From Adineta steineri (Eukaryota; Rotifera; Eurotatoria; Adinetida; Adinetidae), in contig CAJNOI010000122.1 in the NCBI GenBank assembly GCA_905250115.1, forward strand, positions 1 to 64,000: 64,000 nucleotides of DNA, written 5' to 3'. Below are positions 1 to 9,470 of this stretch, piece by piece. Numbering within the stretch: the stretch's first letter is position 1; each line of letters starts with the position of its first letter. Position numbers and translations under genes: made by a program. The notes beneath the pieces are model-generated. The model worked only from the letters and a program-made list of their open reading frames with translations, was not told where the DNA came from and did no database searches.

Positions 1-203
1 GAGCCTGCCGGGTGAATTTTCAATTCACACAGGGACTCACTGTTGTACGCTTCAGTGAGATGGCGACCCTGGGCTGCCGGTAGCCAATCGTCTGACACTC
101 GTGCTAGCAACTCGTATGTCGGACGTTAAACCTCTTTGCTAATGAAAAGAAGAAAAACAAGTGCGCGAACGCACAGAATAGTGTATTTTTTGGCGGGTGG
201 AAT

Positions 204-2432
204 GTGAGGTCATGTGTTAAACAATCAAAAAAAGAACTTATTATTAAACAAATGAAGAAATATCGGATCCAAATAGCTGCTCTTAGTGAAACATGCATTT
301 ATGATTCAGGGGTTAAACTGATTAATGATTACAGTTTGATCTATTCTGGTTTACCATCAACAAATAAAACCAGAAATGCACACGGAGTAGCCTTGTTATT
401 AGATGAAAGTGCTACAAAGGTGTGGAAAAATTCTGGAGCAGAATGGGAAGCAATCAGCGAAAGAATTATTAAAATTAGATTAGTATGTACTCCAATTAAC
501 ATTACTATAATTTCTGTTTATTCACCAATTAATCCAGTTAATAAACAAATGACTGAAGCAAGTGAAAAGTTTTACAATGATTTACAAGATACGGTAAACA
601 AAATCTCCACAGATGATATGATTATAATAATGGGAGATCTAAATGCAAGGGTAGAAGGTGGTCAAGGACTACCAACAATAAATAACTGTGTTGGACCTTT
701 TACAGTTGATTCAGTAAATGAAAATGGAACAAAATTAACGGATTTCTGCATGATTAACAATATCATTATCGCAAATACATTCTTTGAACATAAACCAGTT
801 CATCAGATGTCTTGGATGCACCCGAGCTCAAAGGTTTGGCACATGCTCGATTATACTTTGGTGAACAAAAAATATAGATCGAGTATCGAGGATGTTAGAA
901 TGTTTAGAAGAGCTGCCGGGGCAATAGGTACTGATCATCACCTAATGCGTATTAAAATTAAACTTCATCTTAAAACCAGAAGAAAATTACAAGTGAGAAG
1001 AACCAAATATGATTATACAAAATTTAAAAGTGAAAAGGCATTGGCAATGTTCCAAAAAGATATTAATGAAACATTGTCCGACGTAACTGGTAAGAATATT
1101 AATTTTAATGAAAAATATTCTTTATTTGTAGAAAGTGTGAAAGAAAATGCAGAGAAGCATTTCAAACTAGACAAAAATAATAGTAAACGAAAAGAATGGT
1201 TGACTGATGAGATATTGCGGATCGTAGAACAGAAGTCAACAGCCTTTATTAACTGGCAAAATCATCGTGGTGACAAATCAGAGGCAATATTCAGAAACAA
1301 ATATAAACGTCTTCGAAAACTAGTTAAGACAAAAATTGATGCACGTCAGGTTGAATATTGGGATGAAATATGTGAAGAAATAGAGAAGAATATTAAAGTA
1401 AATAATCCATCAGCAGCCTTCTCAATAATTAGACGGTTACGTGGAGGAAGGAAAAGTGTGGAAAACATGCCAATTCGCGACAAAAATGGTATGCTACTAG
1501 TCACATCATCTGATCGATTAAGACGCTGGCGGGAATTCTTCAATGAATTACTCAATGTTCCTCAAACACTCAACAGCGATCTCATCAATGAAATTTCAAC
1601 TTCGTCGTTATCCAAGGTGGAAGAGGAACGGCAAAATGCTGTACCATCTATTGAAGAAATTAGAAAAGCATTAGGTCAAATGAAATCGAAGAAAGCACCT
1701 GGTCACGATGAAATAACAGCTGATATCCTTAAAGCTGGTGGTGAACCTATATGTAGGTGGCTTTATGAAATCTTTGAAGAGGTATGGAGTAAAGAAGAAA
1801 TGGTGGAAGATTGGAGTGTAGCCATCCTTATTCGGTTATTCAAAAAAGGTGACAAACAGCTATGTGATAATTACCGAGGAATTTCATTACTTAGTGTGAT
1901 TAGCAAATTGTTTTCTCGCATAATTCTTAATCGTATTCAACAACTAATTGACAATCAACTATTAGAAGCTCAATCTGGTTTTCGTCCTAATAGATCAACA
2001 ATTGATCATATTTTTATATTAAAAATGATAATGGAAAGACGAAAAGAATTTAACAAGCCCTTGTTTTTATGTTTTATTGATATTACCAAAGCTTACGACT
2101 CTGTGAATCGTAATTTATTATGGAAGGTGTGTAGAAAATATGGTATATCAGAAAAACTTGTAAATCTTCTCAAAATGTTATACAAGAACTCAAAAGCAAA
2201 GGTGAGAATTGAAGGTGAGGTATCGGACAGTTTCTTAATTGAAACTGGAGTTTTGCAAGGTGGTATACCATCTCCAATTTTATTCAACCTGCTGTTCGAT
2301 TTTATCATTAGAAAGGTTATAGATCAAGCTGGTGCTTCTGGAGTTCAATTTGCATATGGAAGTAATGATTTTTATCATGGACCACGAGAAAATTATGACA
2401 AGTGTGATATTCTGAATCTATTATGCAGATGA
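204..2432 (+). pseudogene. LINE ORF, endonuclease and reverse transcriptase N-terminal part (frameshifted)
   Basis: Nicks target DNA and primes reverse transcription. The frame is open from 108 without an in-frame ATG; the sequence around 192-212 gives GGWNVRSC, the usual start of an EEP endonuclease, and the first in-frame ATG is at 252. Endonuclease motifs seen in order: LSET, ISVYSP, MGDLNAR, LDYTLV and GTDHH. Reverse transcriptase follows: KAPGHDEI, then FKKGDKQLCDNYRGIS, palm motif A LCFIDITKAYDSVN and motif B LQGGIPSPILFNLLFD. The frame ends at a TGA (2430-2432) exactly where motif C should be; the YADD box is in the next frame at 2422-2433. A small indel of 1 or 2 bases in the TAT-rich stretch explains this. 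Confidence 0.88.
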
Positions 2433-3501
2433 TTTAGTTGTTATGTGCGAAACAACAAATGATTTAGAAATATTCATTAACACATTTGAAATAATCACTC
2501 AAGAATATGGACTGGTTATGAGTGTAAAGAAGACATGTATCATGACATTGCAACAATATGAAGAAGATCAAATGCGTAAAGTATTGAAAAATTTAGAAGT
2601 GAATCATCCTATTATTGATCTAAATATTCGTAATCAAAAAATTGATAATGTTGATTCATTTACGTATTTAGGCTGCAATGTTACTAGAGACCAACGACCT
2701 GATAAAGAATTAGATATACGGCTAAGGAAAGCTGCTACAGCTTTTAACATGCTGAGACATGTGGTATGGTGTAGGAAGACGGTGTCCATTACATCAAGAC
2801 TCAGAATATTCAGGGCGTGTGTCCTTCCTGTTCTTCTTTATGGTAGTGAAACATGGTCTATTACTGCAACATATGAACGTAGAATCAACACCTTTTATAT
2901 GAAATGTATTCGGACTATGATCGGTGTCAATTTAGGTGACAGAATCTCCAATGAAAAACTGTTGGAAATTACCGGTCAACCGCCGATTGATAATATATTA
3001 CGCAGGAATAGATTAAGGTGGTTTGGCCATGCCAACAGAATGCTAAACAACAATGGAGAACCTTCGATAGTCAAGAAGATCATGTTTTCGTACTTCCCAA
3101 ATGAAAAACGACCTCGAAATATCGGCATTAGGAAAAGATGGGAGGATAAAGTTATAAATGATATTGAAATATGTCAAATTAAAAACTGGAGAAAAGAAAC
3201 GATGAACAGAGATCTTTGGCGAAAAATTATCAATAGACATACCATAGTTACACCGGTAAATTCTAATATTAAAGAGATCATATTTAGGTATAAACAAGGT
3301 GCAGTTAAAAGAAGAAATGAACAGGTGGCGGCTAATCATGGAGTGATCAAGCAAAAGGTGTTAGAAGTGCTAATTAGGAGTACTAACAATAAATACAAGT
3401 GCCCTGGTTGCGGAAAAATGTACAAGCCTCAAGGAATAACAAACCATGTGAAAGCATGCACCAATGCTAAAAGTTGGTGTGTGTTGAATAATATTAAATA
3501 A
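2416..3501 (+). pseudogene. LINE ORF, reverse transcriptase motif C, thumb and C-terminal finger
   Basis: Downstream half of the same polyprotein in a different frame. It opens at 2416 with the catalytic YADDLVVM (2422-2445). FTYLGCNVTRDQRPDKELD is the RT motif D/E region, and YGSETWS with RRNRLRWFGHANRM is the conserved thumb and C-terminal segment of RTE proteins. A putative zinc finger (CPGCGKMYKPQGITNHVKAC) ends the protein about 15 residues before the TAA. There are no further stops, so the disruption is a single event and the copy is relatively young. It cannot be translated as one protein without a programmed frameshift, for which I see no obvious slippery heptamer or pseudoknot. Confidence 0.85.
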
Positions 3502-3844
3502 TGTTATTAAACAACTTAACACGTTTGGTTCACAACTGCTGAGGCTTGAATCTTGGTAATGAATGATGGGTGTTGTTTAAACTGGTTACCAGAGGGCGAC
3601 ACTCGGAGATAGATCGTGGTTCAAGTATCAGTGGTGATCAATCAGAACATCAGTCAAAATTACATGAACATTAACTACTGTTAACTTTTTCTGTTTATGT
3701 TGTGTGTATTGTATTTGTTCTCACCCGACACCGGAAACGGTAATGGGTCTAACTAACTAACTAAGAATGCTAATGATGGATGTTTACCATTGAATGTAAA
3801 TATTTTCATTTAATATAGATAAAGATGTTTATATGATATTATAG

Positions 3845-4198
3845 GTCGATTATGGTATAGCTATTACTGGTATTGTGGATGAAGATTGCGTAACATTACC
3901 AGTTCACTTATCTGTTTCTGAATGGGATGAACCTAATCCAACATATCATGAAGATCCTAAAGAAATGCTTGGAATTGTTACAGTAAATAATTTAACAATT
4001 GGATGTTTCTATGCACTCTTGCGATATTCATCTTACAAATCTGTGCCGACTAGAGGAGATGCCAATGCTTTTCTACAATCTAATTTTGATGAAAGACATG
4101 AGTTTATGGCAGTCAACACGGACTATGTGTATGAAGATCCAATGGCAATATTATCAAGTGGATCTGTGTACTATCGTTGTGTTTTAATATCTGAGTAA
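3845..4198 (+). CDS. Terminal exon of an unrecognised gene (5' exons outside window)
   Basis: An open frame begins at a good 3' splice site (ATTATAG before 3845) and reads VDYGIAITGIVDEDC, continuing to a TAA at 4196-4198. A GTG-initiated stretch inside it (3875) is not a believable start. The approximately 117 residues contain FYALLRYSSYK, then YEDPMAILSSGSVYYRC near the end. I have the impression of a recurring bdelloid hypothetical family but cannot name a function. AATAAA occurs 80 bp after the stop (about 4279). The upstream intron holds the LINE (1-3764), so all earlier exons are off the left edge. Confidence 0.6.
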   Translation, partial: VDYGIAITGIVDEDCVTLPVHLSVSEWDEPNPTYHEDPKEMLGIVTVNNLTIGCFYALLRYSSYKSVPTRGDANAFLQSNFDERHEFMAVNTDYVYEDPMAILSSGSVYYRCVLISE

Positions 4199-4505
4199 TT
4201 CTACGAGACATTCATCTTTAATATCATATTCTAGAATTCTAAATAATTATTTGTCAAAGAAATGTTATTAGTTACTATAATAAATAGATATAATTTTGTT
4301 TTTTAAAAGTCTTTGTATCATCAATGATAATATTATTTAAAGCTTCACAAGATATGAGATAGGGTACAATGTAGTGATACTTTTTGATTCTGTACAATTA
4401 AGGTATGTTGTGGATAGGTGAAGGTGAATTAAAAGTAAAATCAGACGAAGTTTGATAGTTGATAAATATTTCATCTATACACGAAACAACACATACTAAT
4501 TCAAG

Positions 4506-4600
4506 AAATGTCAAAGATTTGTTAAGAAAAATTATGAAGTGAGAATAAGAAGCTTCCAACAATCGACTAATTAGTATAATTTAAAATAACTCTGTACTAC
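4506..4600. repeat. 95-bp duplicated segment, copy A (partner at 7484-7578)
   Basis: From AAATGTCAAAGATTTG through the Y-rich end, this segment aligns to 7484-7578 at roughly 85-90% identity by eye. Copy A ends directly at the left boundary of a telomere-like hairpin; copy B starts directly at the right boundary of another. The association with hairpins suggests it is part of, or moved with, the same element. Confidence 0.8.
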
Positions 4601-4649
4601 TTGAGGGTGTGGATGCCTCCAAAGTATCACCCACACCCACATCTTCAAG
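4600..4649. repeat. Telomere-like inverted repeat (hairpin)
   Basis: Left arm CTTGAGGGTGTGGATG, right arm CACCCACACCCACATCTTCAAG, spacer about 12 bp. Bounded by the recurring CTTGA/TTCAAG ends. Confidence 0.85.
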
Positions 4650-4921
4650 AAACACAGAAAGAAGAATACAAGTTTTGATAGGTTCATAATAAGTTCTTCT
4701 GAATTCTTTGTCTAAATTAGTTCGTCTCTTTATTTTAACATATACTTATATTGTTATGTCTCACCATTGACATAAATACTCCAAATAATAACGAAACATA
4801 TTTTAGATTTGTTCAAAATTCATTTGCATTGTCATCTCGTGTTCTCGTCAGAGGAATGAAATACAAATGAAAAGTTTCATTTGATTTTTTATTAAATTAC
4901 ATTGAGAGAATATATAATTAT

Positions 4922-6811
4922 TTACATATTTTCAAGAAAAAATTCCATTACTGCATATTCGTAGTTAAGTGTCAGATGACGAAGGCGATTATGCTTACTT
5001 TGCATGTGGACTAAAGCTTGTTTAGCTATCGTTTGGCATGGCAATGGCAATCGCGTCTTTTTATATGGCAATCGCGGCAAAGGGATTCGGTAAGTCTTGA
5101 GTGAAATAAATTTCAGCGATGGAATTCCCATATACAGAGAACTGACGATATCTGATAAGTTGTCTACAGATGATAAGGTGTTTACAGATGACAACTCGTA
5201 ATCGAAGAAAAGCGTTGATAAATGCGGAGCATGTTCTGGTAACCGATGAGATGATTTGAAATCATGTTGTCGAAAATCGAGCCGTTCAAGAGATGCTAAT
5301 GAATACCACCCATTTCTCAAAGCATGTTCAGAAATAATCAGATATTGTAAGCGTGGCATTCGATCGAGTAGTTGAGAAAGTTGAGTAAAGCAGATACAAG
5401 GTTCAGGCCTGCACCTACACTCCGCTATGAAGCGAAAAAAGCGAACATAATTGAGAATGTCTTGATCAGAAATGAGTGGTGAAATTTTAATATCACGGCT
5501 ATAATCGAATGAAAAATTACAATCAATGGAAATGAGATTTGGCATGCATCTTGCTATCGATTCAAATGAAATGGGACGAGCGAGATAATTTCTCGTCAAA
5601 TAAAGATGACGAACACTTAAAAATGAAGATCGAGAACCTAGTTCCGAGCATGAAATAAATCCATGAAGTTTATCGAAAGCAAATGGTAATGAATAAATAT
5701 GTACAAAACCAGCTCGTGAAAATTTTGGATCAACATCTTCAATATGATAGTCAAAATGATCATTATTTGACTGAATTGTTTCAATTATCGAGGCTATATC
5801 GTTTACTGTAAATGAAGCATAGAAATCGAAACGATCAAATGTGTTTTTATATCGTACGATTGTTGACCATAGATTTTCATTAAACATAATATAATCAAAG
5901 TTCAGAGTGACTTTTCTAAGAATACTTGTCTTTAGATAACATTGATCAATGAATAATTGAACTTGATCGAATGGAAAACGTTCGTTAGTTGGTCTATTGT
6001 TAATTTGTTTCGTACTAAGACAAAGATGGGTTAAATTGATTAATGGACGAAAGTTGGCTACTATCGTTTCGAAATAACTATACGTGTAATTTACTTTCTC
6101 ATAACACTGGAGAAAACAATCAGCAAAAGTAACTGATAGACGTTGAAGATTAGGTGTCCGTTCGACAATTTCAAGCAAATGAGGCATTGAGCTAATACAC
6201 ACATCCAGATCAATCAAACCCAAATGAAATTTATTTGCCTCAATGGCAATATTTGTAGAGAATCGGGTCACTGTTTGAGGTATAAATCCTTTCTCGCGGT
6301 GATAACGATGATCATCATCAAACCAAAGACTAAGACTTTTCAAATTCATGTTAGATATCACTTTGGTCCACTCACATATGTTGACAAGATGAAGCGAATG
6401 GAGTTGAGAAAATTGATAATTAACATTAAGAATGGTGCGTTGTAAATAATATCGAGATGATCTTGTCATTTTTTGGGAGCAAGTGAAAATATTTTTAATA
6501 ATAGTCCAAAATGAAGGTTTTTGATGGTATTGCGATAAATTGTTCTTAGGATCTAGAGCACGTAACCAGTGAATGTAGTATTGATTAATTTTGAGCGTTT
6601 GAATCGATCTACAGATCCATTTAAAGTCTTGTAGATTTCCATCCCAATCATCAGTAAGATCAATTCGTTTGATATGAAATCGAATAAGATCATCATATCG
6701 ACAATTAAGTTGACCAAACGCTCGAAGAATATCAGAAGTTTTTAAGAAATGGAATATACTGTATATAACTTCATTTGGAAGTACCATAAATTGAGTTTGT
6801 TTTTGTGACAT
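4922..6811 (-). CDS. F-box protein with LRR-like C-terminal region
   Basis: A single-exon 629-residue protein. The N-terminus has a clear F-box (about residues 10-48; LPNEVIYSIFHFLKTSDILR), which in known families binds SKP1 and makes the protein the substrate receptor of an SCF ubiquitin ligase. The remaining about 550 residues show irregular leucine-rich segments (for example LHSLHLVNICEW, LTHLCLSTKQI and LRHLTLNYEY) that look like a divergent ribonuclease-inhibitor-type repeat array, the likely substrate-binding part. The ATG at 6811 is followed at once by the F-box, supporting the start. No introns are apparent. Large F-box families of this kind are typical of bdelloid genomes. Its substrate cannot be predicted. 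Confidence 0.88.
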   Translation of the reverse strand: MSQKQTQFMVLPNEVIYSIFHFLKTSDILRAFGQLNCRYDDLIRFHIKRIDLTDDWDGNLQDFKWICRSIQTLKINQYYIHWLRALDPKNNLSQYHQKPSFWTIIKNIFTCSQKMTRSSRYYLQRTILNVNYQFSQLHSLHLVNICEWTKVISNMNLKSLSLWFDDDHRYHREKGFIPQTVTRFSTNIAIEANKFHLGLIDLDVCISSMPHLLEIVERTPNLQRLSVTFADCFLQCYEKVNYTYSYFETIVANFRPLINLTHLCLSTKQINNRPTNERFPFDQVQLFIDQCYLKTSILRKVTLNFDYIMFNENLWSTIVRYKNTFDRFDFYASFTVNDIASIIETIQSNNDHFDYHIEDVDPKFSRAGFVHIYSLPFAFDKLHGFISCSELGSRSSFLSVRHLYLTRNYLARPISFESIARCMPNLISIDCNFSFDYSRDIKISPLISDQDILNYVRFFRFIAECRCRPEPCICFTQLSQLLDRMPRLQYLIISEHALRNGWYSLASLERLDFRQHDFKSSHRLPEHAPHLSTLFFDYELSSVNTLSSVDNLSDIVSSLYMGIPSLKFISLKTYRIPLPRLPYKKTRLPLPCQTIAKQALVHMQSKHNRLRHLTLNYEYAVMEFFLENM

Positions 6812-6851
6812 CTTGTGTTTGTCATGTGCTGAGCACTCAAAAAGAATCTAA

Positions 6852-6860
6852 ATATATATA
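6852..6860 (-). promoter_or_regulatory. Possible TATA box of the F-box gene
   Basis: On the minus strand TATATATATTT lies about 42-50 bp upstream of the ATG at 6811. The spacing would give a very short 5' UTR. It is an AT-rich genome, so this is weak evidence. Confidence 0.3.
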
Positions 6861-7346
6861 GAATGAATCTTTATATTTCATATTTTTTTTGTCGATTAGT
6901 AGATCCTCGGAAAAACTAACATTTTATAGATGACGTCATCAGAGAAGGAAAAACACAATTAGTAATAGAGGCTGTCAACATTTAACAGAATTGAACAAAA
7001 AGTCAACTAACCTTTTCTCACTGCTGAAGATGTCGCGCTTCTATTACTTATGTTTATACGAATGATTAGGGTACATGTTCATCTATTTTTTTAAGCAAAG
7101 ACCATTGATTAATTTTATTTTGAAAAATTTTGATTACATTAAAAATATTTTTCTAAAAATTAATAGTTCTTTAACTAGAAGTTTTTAATATAAAAGTTAA
7201 AATAATGTGATATAAATATATTTCTTCTAATTAATTACTTTTTTCTACAGATCAAATTCTATTCAATTCATAAAATAATAACTAAAAATTTTTATCATAG
7301 ATAATCTTTTGTGTTGCAAAAAAAATGACAATGCAAGTTGACACGA

Positions 7347-7484
7347 GGGTGTGGGTGTGGATGTGGGTGGGTGTAGGTGTGGGTGTGGGTGTGGGTGGGT
7401 GAGAAGAATTCACCAATACCCATACCCACACCCACACCCACACCCACACCCACACCCACACCCACACCCACACCAACACCCACA
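7347..7484. repeat. Telomere-like inverted repeat, longest copy
   Basis: About 58 bp of G-rich (TGTGGG)n-like sequence, a spacer of about 16 bp, then about 65 bp of nearly uninterrupted (CCCACA)n. The C-rich arm carries roughly ten hexamer units in register. It is directly followed by copy B of the 95-bp duplicated segment. Confidence 0.92.
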
Positions 7485-7578
7485 AATGTCAAAGATTTGT
7501 TAAGAAAAATTATAAAGTGAGAATAAGAACCTTTCAACAATCGATTAATTCGTATAATTCAAAATATCTTTGTATCAC
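7484..7578. repeat. 95-bp duplicated segment, copy B (partner at 4506-4600)
   Basis: Matches 4506-4600 over its whole length in the same orientation. It lies between two telomere-like hairpins. Confidence 0.8.
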
Positions 7579-7603
7579 TTGATTTCATTTGATCGACGAG
7601 AGT

Positions 7604-7655
7604 AGGGTGTGGGTGTGAGTGTAAGATTATCTGAAATAGGACAAACTCACACCCT
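7604..7655. repeat. Telomere-like inverted repeat (hairpin)
   Basis: Left arm GGGTGTGGGTGTGAGTG, right arm ACTCACACCC, spacer of about 25 bp. Confidence 0.8.
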
Positions 7656-7986
7656 AATCAATGTAGCTAGTGAATAGCATTCGAAACATTGTTTACAATA
7701 TCTTGAAGAAGAACTTTCAATAAAAGTATCTCATCCGATTATTTCATATTGTGAAACTGTTTCTCAACAATCGGACAGTATATGTTTAGTAAAATCTCCT
7801 AATAAACATATTTGAATATATATGGCAGCTCAACCAATACTAAATCTTGAGGGTGTGAGTGTATATCATGTCTTTCTCCTCATTCAAACCACCACACACG
7901 TGCGATATGCTGACAGATATGCATAAAGACTTCCTTTTAATGATATTGATCTATGAAGAACTGTATATAGTTTATTATCATAATTC

Positions 7987-8976
7987 TTATTCACTTTCTG
8001 CGTCATCTATAACAAAAGCGAATGATTGAGGTGTTGTATCTTTAGTTGGTTTCAGTTCAATGTTGCCGCTTGTTCCGAGGGTCATAAGTCGTAAATCTGA
8101 ACCAGATAAAAATTCAAATAACGCCTTAATCTCATGTTTTTCGTAATCTGGATAATTGAATAACTCGTCGAATACTAAAACTGTGCCCGATACAAAGCGA
8201 GTTCCAAGTAGATACAAAATATCCCTTGCACTCTCATAAATATCGCCATCAATATGAACAAACGAAACTGGTGTCTTACATTGATATTGATAATCGACTA
8301 GACGAAGATGTGTAGGTAATGTGTCAATAAATAGTCCTTTCACTAATACAGCATTAGATGGAACTATAATTTGTGTTCCATTAGGCATTCGAAAGGCGCC
8401 TCGTTTAAATCCACGCCTCCAGTCGGCTGGTAATCCAGCAAATGAGTCGAATCCATAGACAAGTTGACTTGAGTTATCACAAAACGCCTGTTTCCATTCT
8501 GCAATCTGAGATAACGACGTGCCACGAAATACACCAAATTCCATCCATAAACCATCACAAGATGGTTTTATCATATCTCTGTATGGGGGATTGCGAAAGA
8601 TTGTACGAATTGGATGAGCTCTTGGAATCAACTGACGTGCCATGAAAGCTATGCGTGTATTTTCAATGAACTCATTTAAAGTCGAGTAGTTTTTCGAGAT
8701 ATATGACAAATGTGTAGAAACATTTTCGTTCAAATATGCACTTTTATAATTCATTTTTTCCACGTGTAACTTTTTTAATTGATTATAAGGGAATGTACTT
8801 CCATCGGATCGATGACATAAGAGTTTAGACGATAGAAATACTCTTTTGGTAGGGTTTGTCATAGTTTTCGTTATACTGGTTTTTGGTATGAACATAATGT
8901 ACAGTAATCCAAAGCATACAAAACTCGCTATGGATACGTATAACACTAATGTAATTTTATTTGGATTATTAATCAT
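7987..8976 (-). CDS. Membrane-anchored TylF-like SAM-dependent methyltransferase
   Basis: A 329-residue single-exon protein. Residues 8-30 form one hydrophobic helix after a short polar N-terminus, as in a type II (Golgi/ER) membrane protein. The C-terminal catalytic domain (about residues 105-325) resembles the TylF/macrocin O-methyltransferase family: EFGVFRGTS (146-154) is the SAM-binding glycine loop, YGFDSFAGLP (174-183) the acidic second motif, and VHIDGDIYES (240-249) with VFDELF (268-273) the metal/SAM acidic residues. Members methylate hydroxyl groups of sugars or small molecules in bacteria; in animals the substrates are mostly unknown. The helix suggests a lumenal glycan substrate, which is inference. 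The gene is transcribed away from the arrestin gene, with a hAT fossil between. Confidence 0.85.
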   Translation of the reverse strand: MINNPNKITLVLYVSIASFVCFGLLYIMFIPKTSITKTMTNPTKRVFLSSKLLCHRSDGSTFPYNQLKKLHVEKMNYKSAYLNENVSTHLSYISKNYSTLNEFIENTRIAFMARQLIPRAHPIRTIFRNPPYRDMIKPSCDGLWMEFGVFRGTSLSQIAEWKQAFCDNSSQLVYGFDSFAGLPADWRRGFKRGAFRMPNGTQIIVPSNAVLVKGLFIDTLPTHLRLVDYQYQCKTPVSFVHIDGDIYESARDILYLLGTRFVSGTVLVFDELFNYPDYEKHEIKALFEFLSGSDLRLMTLGTSGNIELKPTKDTTPQSFAFVIDDAESE

Positions 8977-9058
8977 TGTAACTTCACTAATTTTAATTTT
9001 TGTAATATAAACTAGAACGTGTCTAGGTAAAGATGTGTGACATTGTGAGCAGGAATCG

Positions 9059-9108
9059 GTGTATGCGTGTGAGTGCGGTCTAGAATATACAAGTACACCC
9101 TCACACCA
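9059..9108. repeat. Degenerate telomere-like inverted repeat
   Basis: GGTGTATGCGTGTGAGTG then a spacer and ACACCCTCACACC, 83 bp upstream of the methyltransferase start. Arms are diverged. Confidence 0.5.
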
Positions 9109-9470
9109 GTTTTACGCGTAAAACCTCGATTAATTTTGTGAAATAACACAAAAATGAGCGAAAGAATTTTTCTCGCTTTCTTATTTGCACAGCAACCAGC
9201 ACTACTGCAATACAATCCATCAATACCTTATAGTATCGCTATTAAAAATCAATTCTTTCATGACGACTGAAAGCTCGTAACAAGGCAACATGATTCTCTA
9301 CATTTAATTCATTTGAGTACCTGAGTGCGCGAGAGAAAAAGGGACACTTTTATTATTTCTTTTCATCGATAGTAAGAACGAGGAGAAAATTGCGCTGAAC
9401 AAGGACACAATTACAGACAATTGGTGAAAGGGGGATGCGGATGCAAGGAGGATGTGGATGTGGATGTGGG

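Larger units (their letters stand above)
1..3764 (+). mobile_element. RTE-clade non-LTR retrotransposon (LINE), 5' end outside window
   Basis: The element has an apurinic-type endonuclease, then a reverse transcriptase, then a C-terminal CCHC-like finger, with no LTRs. The 3' end is a short UTR finishing in an (ACTA)n-like run at 3749-3764, as is usual for RTE/BovB-type elements that end in simple repeats rather than poly(A). The palm-to-C-terminal sequence (YGSETW, then LLEITGQPP and RLRWFGH) is characteristic of the RTE clade. The 5' part (1-190) is GC-richer and has two clean hairpins (12-28 and 36-59). The reading frame is broken near 2416, so this copy is probably dead. It lies in the same orientation as the downstream exon at 3845, apparently within that gene's intron. 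Clade is judged by recognition, not by phylogeny. Confidence 0.88.
4199..4921. other. Intergenic, convergent 3' ends
   Basis: Lies between the converging terminal exon at 3845-4198 and the minus-strand F-box gene. It contains one copy of a 95-bp duplicated segment (4506-4600) and one telomere-like hairpin (4600-4649). Otherwise AT-rich with no credible open frame. Confidence 0.7.
6861..7986. other. Intergenic with two telomere-like hairpins and one half copy
   Basis: No credible gene. It contains the longest telomere-like array (7347-7484), copy B of the 95-bp duplicate, a second hairpin (7604-7655) and a lone G-rich arm CTTGAGGGTGTGAGTG at about 7846-7862. Open frames across the arrays (VWVWVW or HTHTHP) are repeat artefacts. 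Confidence 0.75.

Noticed and set aside
7282..7540. Open frames VWVWVW and HTHTHP on the minus strand
   Set aside because: They are translations of the telomere-like repeats, not genes. The same holds for short frames at 21015-21272, 21522-21755, 22122-22418, 50930-51157 and 54889-55101.
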